Part shown: piece by piece, positions 60,286-64,000 of the stretch
Layout: every line of letters starts with the position of its first letter
How positions within the stretch are numbered: position 1 is the stretch's first letter
Assembly (NCBI RefSeq): GCF_047730075.1
Contig: NZ_CP159831.1
Coordinates: 1,178,001-1,242,000 of the forward strand
Origin: Njordibacter sp905182035
GTDB lineage: Bacteria; Pseudomonadota; Gammaproteobacteria; Pseudomonadales; Balneatricaceae
Reading direction: 5' to 3'
Length of the DNA: 64,000 bases
Translations under genes and position numbers: made by a program
The notes under the pieces: model-generated
Told to the model about the DNA's origin: nothing
The model's input: only the letters and a program-made list of their open reading frames with translations
Databases searched by the model: none

Positions 60286-61233
60286 ATGCAACGATTTGGC
60301 TTTTTTTTAGTACCAGGGTTTTCCATGCTGTCATTAGCGGCGGCTTTGGAACCCTTGCGTATGGCGAATGCGCAGGCAAAGGACGGACTTTATCAATGGG
60401 AGTTTTTAAGTTGGGATGGCTTACCTGTAAGTGCCAGTAATCAAATGGTCACTGCACCGACCATTAATTTAGACCAAGTAAAAACCCTTGATGTGTTGTT
60501 GATTGTAGCCGGAATTAATGTTGCCTCTTATGGTAATGATAAGTTTTTCGCTTGGTTGCGCCAAGCCGCCCGTCAAGTAGACCTTGTGGGTTCCACATCC
60601 ACAGGATCTTTGTTATTAGCCAAGGCAAAACTGTTACGTCATAAAACCTGTACCATTCACTGGGAATATGTGGATAGTTTTCGTGAGCAATTTCCAGACG
60701 TGTGGATGAGCGGTGAACTGTATGAATTTGATGGTAGCTTATTCACCTGTTCTGGTGGTTCTGCTGGGTTAGATATGATGTTGCAAATCATCGCTGATCA
60801 ACATGGTTATGAGCTGGCCTTATTGGTAGCAGAGCAGTACATGCATCCCCATATCCGCCCACCTCACCAAGACCAACGGATGCGTTTACAGTCTCGCTTA
60901 AATATCAATAATCCACGTTTGATTAAAGCCATTGATATTATGCGCCAAAATTTAGAGGTGCCCCTAACTTGTCAAGAGTTAGCAGATGCTTCTAATATGT
61001 CTGCGCGGCAAATGGAGCGCTTGTTTAAGCAGCATTTGCAACAAAGTCCAGGACAGTATTACTTGCACTTACGGTTAGAAAAAACTCAGCAATTGTTGCG
61101 TCAGTCCAGTTTGTCAGTTCTACAAATAGCTACGGCCTGTGGATTTAGTTCAACGTCTTATCTGGCACGGTGTTACCAAAAGAAGTATAGCTGTTCGCCA
61201 CGGCAGGAAAGGGCGCGCAACAGTAACCGCTAA
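60286..61233 (+). CDS. GlxA-type AraC family regulator
   Basis: 315 residues with an N-terminal DJ-1/PfpI-like domain (about 1-185; VPGFSMLSLAAALEPLRMAN, STGSLLLAKAKLLRHKTCTIHWEY) and a C-terminal AraC double helix-turn-helix (about 215-312; LTCQELADASNMSARQMERLFKQHL, LSVLQIATACGFSSTSYLARCY). This layout is shared by GbdR, CdhR and ArgR, which sense betaine, carnitine or arginine. It is divergent from the FAD oxidoreductase 165 bases away, its likely target. Confidence 0.9.
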   Translation: MQRFGFFLVPGFSMLSLAAALEPLRMANAQAKDGLYQWEFLSWDGLPVSASNQMVTAPTINLDQVKTLDVLLIVAGINVASYGNDKFFAWLRQAARQVDLVGSTSTGSLLLAKAKLLRHKTCTIHWEYVDSFREQFPDVWMSGELYEFDGSLFTCSGGSAGLDMMLQIIADQHGYELALLVAEQYMHPHIRPPHQDQRMRLQSRLNINNPRLIKAIDIMRQNLEVPLTCQELADASNMSARQMERLFKQHLQQSPGQYYLHLRLEKTQQLLRQSSLSVLQIATACGFSSTSYLARCYQKKYSCSPRQERARNSNR

Positions 61234-61370
61234 TGGCTTTTAATACGCCTAATTATATGGCGTTTTCTGGCTAGTTTTAAGGCTGTGAAAGCCGTATAAT
61301 TGTTTCCGTTAAAAACACCTAGTCTTTGTATTTAATCGTTTTAGTTTATCCCATAGGAGTTCTATTGCTC

Positions 61371-62564
61371 ATGTTTGAGTCGCTGCGCGCTGTGCCTGCT
61401 GATCCCATCCTTCATTTGTCAGTACTGTATCGCCAAGATACTAACCCTAAGAAAGTTGATTTAGGTGTAGGTGTGTACAAAGATGAGACGGGACACACGG
61501 CCATTATGGAAGCAGTGTCGCGAGCAGAAGAACGGCTTTTAGTAGAAGAAGACACCAAGGCATACGTCGGCATGGCAGGGTCAAAACGGTTTTGTGATTT
61601 ATTGGCTCAAGTGACTTTAGGTGCTGATCACAAGGTGTTAGCAGGCAAACGTGTTGCCGTGGCACAAACCCCGGGTGGCAGTGGTGCTTTACGAGTGTTA
61701 GCTGAGTTTATTAATGTTGCTAAACCTGGTGCGACAGTTTGGGTAGGTAACCCAACATGGGCTAACCACATCCCGGTCATGCAAAGTGCGGGTCTTACGA
61801 TTAAGCAGTACCCATATTATAACAGCAGAACACGAACTGTAGATTTTGAGGCGATGTTGGCTTCGTTAGAAACAGACACAAAAGCAGGTGACGTAGTGTT
61901 GCTGCACGGTTGTTGCCACAACCCGTCAGGTGCTGATTTGAACCTAGAACAATGGCAAGCTACGGCAGATTTAATTAAAGCCAAAGGCCTATTGCCTTAT
62001 GTTGATATTGCATACCAAGGCCTTGGTGAAGGCATGGATGAAGACGCAGCTGGTTTACGTTTAATGGCTAATAGTGTGCCAGAGATGGTCATCGCTAGCT
62101 CTTGTTCAAAAAACTTTGGTTTATACCGCGAACGGACGGGTACAGCCATTATTATTACCTCTACTTCAATAAATGCAAGCTTAGCCCAAAGCCAAATGAA
62201 CAGCCTAATTCGCGCCAACTACTCTATGCCACCTTCCCATGGTGCTTTGGTTGTCGAAACTATTTTAGCAGACCCAAAGCTTAAGCAGATGTGGCGTGAT
62301 GAATTAAAAATCATGCGCAAACGCATTACAGACCTCCGCAGCCAATTGGTTGATGCCATTAAAGCCGAGGGAGTAGAGCAAGACTTTAGCTTTATTGAAC
62401 GTCAAAGAGGCATGTTCTCTTTTTTGGGCGTTAATGCAGAGCAAGTTGATAAGCTGGTAAACGAGCACAGTGTGTATTTGGTAGGTTCTAGCCGTATTAA
62501 TTTAGCGGGCCTTAATCAGCACAATATTGCTTATGTGGCCAAGTCTATCGCTGCCGTGCTTTAG
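61371..62564 (+). CDS. Aromatic/aspartate aminotransferase (TyrB/AspC family)
   Basis: 397 residues of the class I PLP aminotransferases starting MFESLRAVPADPILHLSVLYRQD. Motifs include VDLGVGVYKDE, LLHGCCHNPSGADL, YVDIAYQGLGEGM and the PLP lysine in SSCSKNFGLYRERTG. It transfers amino groups among aromatic amino acids, aspartate and glutamate. TTG 61365, five bases after GGAG, is an alternative start. It is followed by a palindromic repeat fragment. Confidence 0.93.
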   Translation: MFESLRAVPADPILHLSVLYRQDTNPKKVDLGVGVYKDETGHTAIMEAVSRAEERLLVEEDTKAYVGMAGSKRFCDLLAQVTLGADHKVLAGKRVAVAQTPGGSGALRVLAEFINVAKPGATVWVGNPTWANHIPVMQSAGLTIKQYPYYNSRTRTVDFEAMLASLETDTKAGDVVLLHGCCHNPSGADLNLEQWQATADLIKAKGLLPYVDIAYQGLGEGMDEDAAGLRLMANSVPEMVIASSCSKNFGLYRERTGTAIIITSTSINASLAQSQMNSLIRANYSMPPSHGALVVETILADPKLKQMWRDELKIMRKRITDLRSQLVDAIKAEGVEQDFSFIERQRGMFSFLGVNAEQVDKLVNEHSVYLVGSSRINLAGLNQHNIAYVAKSIAAVL

Positions 62565-62580
62565 ATCTCTCAGCCTTGCT

Positions 62581-62610
62581 ATTGCGAGGAGCGAAGCGAC
62601 ATAATAATCC
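62581..62610. repeat. Dispersed palindromic repeat fragment (GCGAGGAGCGAAGCGAC type)
   Basis: ATTGCGAGGAGCGAAGCGAC followed by an ATCC end matches, from memory, the arm of a widespread bacterial palindromic repeat often written ATTGCGAGGAGCGAAGCGAC...CAATCC. It lies 17 bases after the aminotransferase stop. The matching second arm is not clearly seen, so this looks like a half or decayed copy. Confidence 0.6.
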
Positions 62611-62695
62611 AAAGGTTGCAGTATTATTTTGCTTAACTGTATTCGCAATAGTGTGGGAAGGTCGCAAAGGCACGAGCTATTAACTGCTGGAAAAA

Positions 62696-63568
62696 TTGTA
62701 CCGATGGAATACGCCAGTTATGATTAAACCTTATCAAGAGTTCGGTAAACAACAAGGTAAGGCCCTATTATTTGCCCACGCTAACGGTTTTCCACCCAGT
62801 ACCTACACCGCTTTATTGGCTAAACTAGGCCAGCATTACCGTATCCTAGCACCTCATCTTCGGCCTTTATGGCAAGACTTAACTGAATTTCAAACCAGCG
62901 CTAGTAATCGTGCAGTATGGCAACAAATGGCACAGGATCAAAATGACTTTATCGAACAACATCAATTGGCCCCAGTTACCTACATAGGTCATTCCATGGG
63001 CGCTAACGTTGGTGTTTTGGCGGCTCAGTTAAAACCACATTTATATCGCCAACTGATTCTCATAGAACCGGTATTTTTACGACAAACTATTGCTCGTATT
63101 ATGCGCTTTGGCCCCCAAATGTTGATTAATAAAGTGCCTATCGTTGCTAAGGCTTTAGGGCGGCCAGATCACTGGCATAATCTCCAGCAAGCATTTGATT
63201 TCCACCGGCCTAAGCGGGTATTTGCTGGCATTAGCGATGAAGTTTTGTGGCATTACATAAATGCCGCCGTGGTGCCTGAGGAAGATGGTGTAAAACTATT
63301 GTATAGCAAGTATTGGGAAGCTTTAATGTATGGAAGCGTCCCCAATATCTGGCCTCACTTAAAACGAAGTCAGGTACCAATATCAGTTTTGCGTGGGGAA
63401 TCTTCGGACACGGTGGATGACCTTGCTTGGAAACGCTGGCAAGCCCTGCGCCCTGCCGTTGGCTTGCCAGAACACATTCGGGCTGTTAACTTTGTTGGTT
63501 ATGGGCACCTCTTGCCTCTAGAACAACCAGAACAAGTCACTGATCAAGTTAAGCGGTGCATGCTTTAA
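62696..63568 (+). CDS. Alpha/beta hydrolase
   Basis: 290 residues if TTG 62696 is used (GGA lies four bases upstream), or 282 from ATG 62720. It has the oxyanion region LLFAHANGFPPSTY, the nucleophile elbow YIGHSMGAN (Ser100) and the catalytic histidine in GYGHLLPLEQPEQV. Class and substrate (esterase, lipase or other) cannot be set from sequence. No lipase lid is evident. Confidence 0.87.
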   Translation: MYRWNTPVMIKPYQEFGKQQGKALLFAHANGFPPSTYTALLAKLGQHYRILAPHLRPLWQDLTEFQTSASNRAVWQQMAQDQNDFIEQHQLAPVTYIGHSMGANVGVLAAQLKPHLYRQLILIEPVFLRQTIARIMRFGPQMLINKVPIVAKALGRPDHWHNLQQAFDFHRPKRVFAGISDEVLWHYINAAVVPEEDGVKLLYSKYWEALMYGSVPNIWPHLKRSQVPISVLRGESSDTVDDLAWKRWQALRPAVGLPEHIRAVNFVGYGHLLPLEQPEQVTDQVKRCML

Positions 63569-63605
63569 TTAGCCTATTGAGAACCTATCAACTGAGGGAA
63601 TTAAC

Positions 63606-64000
63606 ATGGCCGGAGTAAGTTTACTGGCTCTACTTGATGACATAGCTACCTTGCTAGATGATATTGCAGTGCTATCTAAAGTGGCTGCTAAAAAGACCGC
63701 TGGCGTATTAGCAGATGACCTAGCGGTAAACGCTGAACAGGTTTCTGGTGTTAGGGCTGAGCGAGAACTGCCAGTGGTTTGGGCAGTGGCGAAAGGGTCA
63801 TTGTTAAATAAGCTAATTCTTGTACCTGCGGCATTACTCATGAGCTTGTATGCACCCTGGTTAATTACCCCTGTATTGATGCTTGGTGGTACTTACTTGT
63901 GCTACGAGGGGGCTGAAAAACTACATGAATGGATCGTCCATAAGCCCAAAGAGTCTTCGGCCCAAGAACGATTGGATCACCTTAGTTTGCCTAAGATAGA
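63606..64000 (+). CDS. yedI: DUF808 family membrane protein YedI (partial, cut by window end)
   Basis: The frame from ATG 63606, with AGGGAA upstream, is open to the last base and encodes at least 131 residues: MAGVSLLALLDDIATLLDDI, AKKTAGVLADDLAVNAEQVSG, AKGSLLNKLILVPAALLMS and MLGGTYLCYEGAEKLHEWI. These are features of the DUF808/YedI inner-membrane family of unknown function. The family is about 300 residues, so more than half lies beyond the window. Confidence 0.88.
   Translation, partial: MAGVSLLALLDDIATLLDDIAVLSKVAAKKTAGVLADDLAVNAEQVSGVRAERELPVVWAVAKGSLLNKLILVPAALLMSLYAPWLITPVLMLGGTYLCYEGAEKLHEWIVHKPKESSAQERLDHLSLPKI

Overview
The window reads as chromosomal core sequence of a free-living, probably marine, gammaproteobacterium with an AT-leaning genome (low-to-mid 40s % GC by eye, many TTA/TTG leucine codons). 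The evidence is gene content and order: a complete c-type cytochrome maturation operon (ccm, System I), smc-zipA-ligA, scpA-scpB-rluB, ruvCAB followed by tolQRAB-pal-cpoB, and nadA-bepA-tusA-perM-bcp. From memory these blocks resemble Pseudomonas, Marinobacter and Oceanospirillales chromosomes. I see no prophage, insertion sequence, CRISPR array, rRNA or tRNA gene. I cannot name the genus.

Layout: (1) 1-6440, ccmA (tail) and ccmBCDEFGHI. (2) 6462-13724, smc with a duplicated start region, then zipA and ligA. (3) 13780-19212, pgi, an H-NS-like gene, a PHP nuclease, scpA, scpB and rluB. With smc these give a full SMC-ScpAB condensin set in one window. (4) 19330-22911, a leftward block: cation efflux, DUF2069, arsC-like, proS. 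(5) 23116-27650, an FmdB-type zinc ribbon, aspS, and ruvCAB behind a perfect LexA-type operator. (6) 27867-33207, the Tol-Pal envelope system, with very repetitive TolA and an alanine-rich Pal linker. (7) 33209-40920, nadA, bepA, tusA, perM, bcp, bamC, a 2-hydroxyacid dehydrogenase and a PCuAC copper chaperone, with a 440-base AT-rich gap carrying an inverted pair of DnaA-box-like sites. (8) 40932-48865, fau, carbonic anhydrase, an acetyltransferase, an enolase-superfamily sugar-acid enzyme, and the sulfate activation operon cysD-cysNC-cysQ. CysD carries a roughly 200-residue N-terminal extension I cannot identify. (9) 49002-54182, kynU, kynA, a divergent LysR gene, purC and an alphaproteobacterial-looking dapA. 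(10) 54393-64000, an NCS2 permease with foreign-looking codon use, a GntR regulator, ogt, a GST, a drug/metabolite transporter, a FAD oxidoreductase with a divergent GlxA-type regulator, an aromatic aminotransferase, a palindromic-repeat fragment, an alpha/beta hydrolase and the start of a DUF808 (YedI) gene.

How it fits together: most of the window is housekeeping (cytochrome c maturation, chromosome segregation, division, repair, envelope integrity, NAD and purine synthesis, aminoacyl-tRNA synthetases). The 39-62 kb part is more accessory: PAPS formation and recycling, tryptophan breakdown, amine or amino-acid oxidation, nucleobase uptake. Against the Pseudomonas-type order, yebC, ybgC, gcvR and dapA are absent from their expected places, and a different dapA lies beside purC. 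The best leads are the CysD N-terminal domain, the 36-bp duplication that places an 11-codon ORF directly before smc, the DnaA-box inverted repeat, and the enolase-superfamily protein that seems to lack its first metal-binding aspartate.
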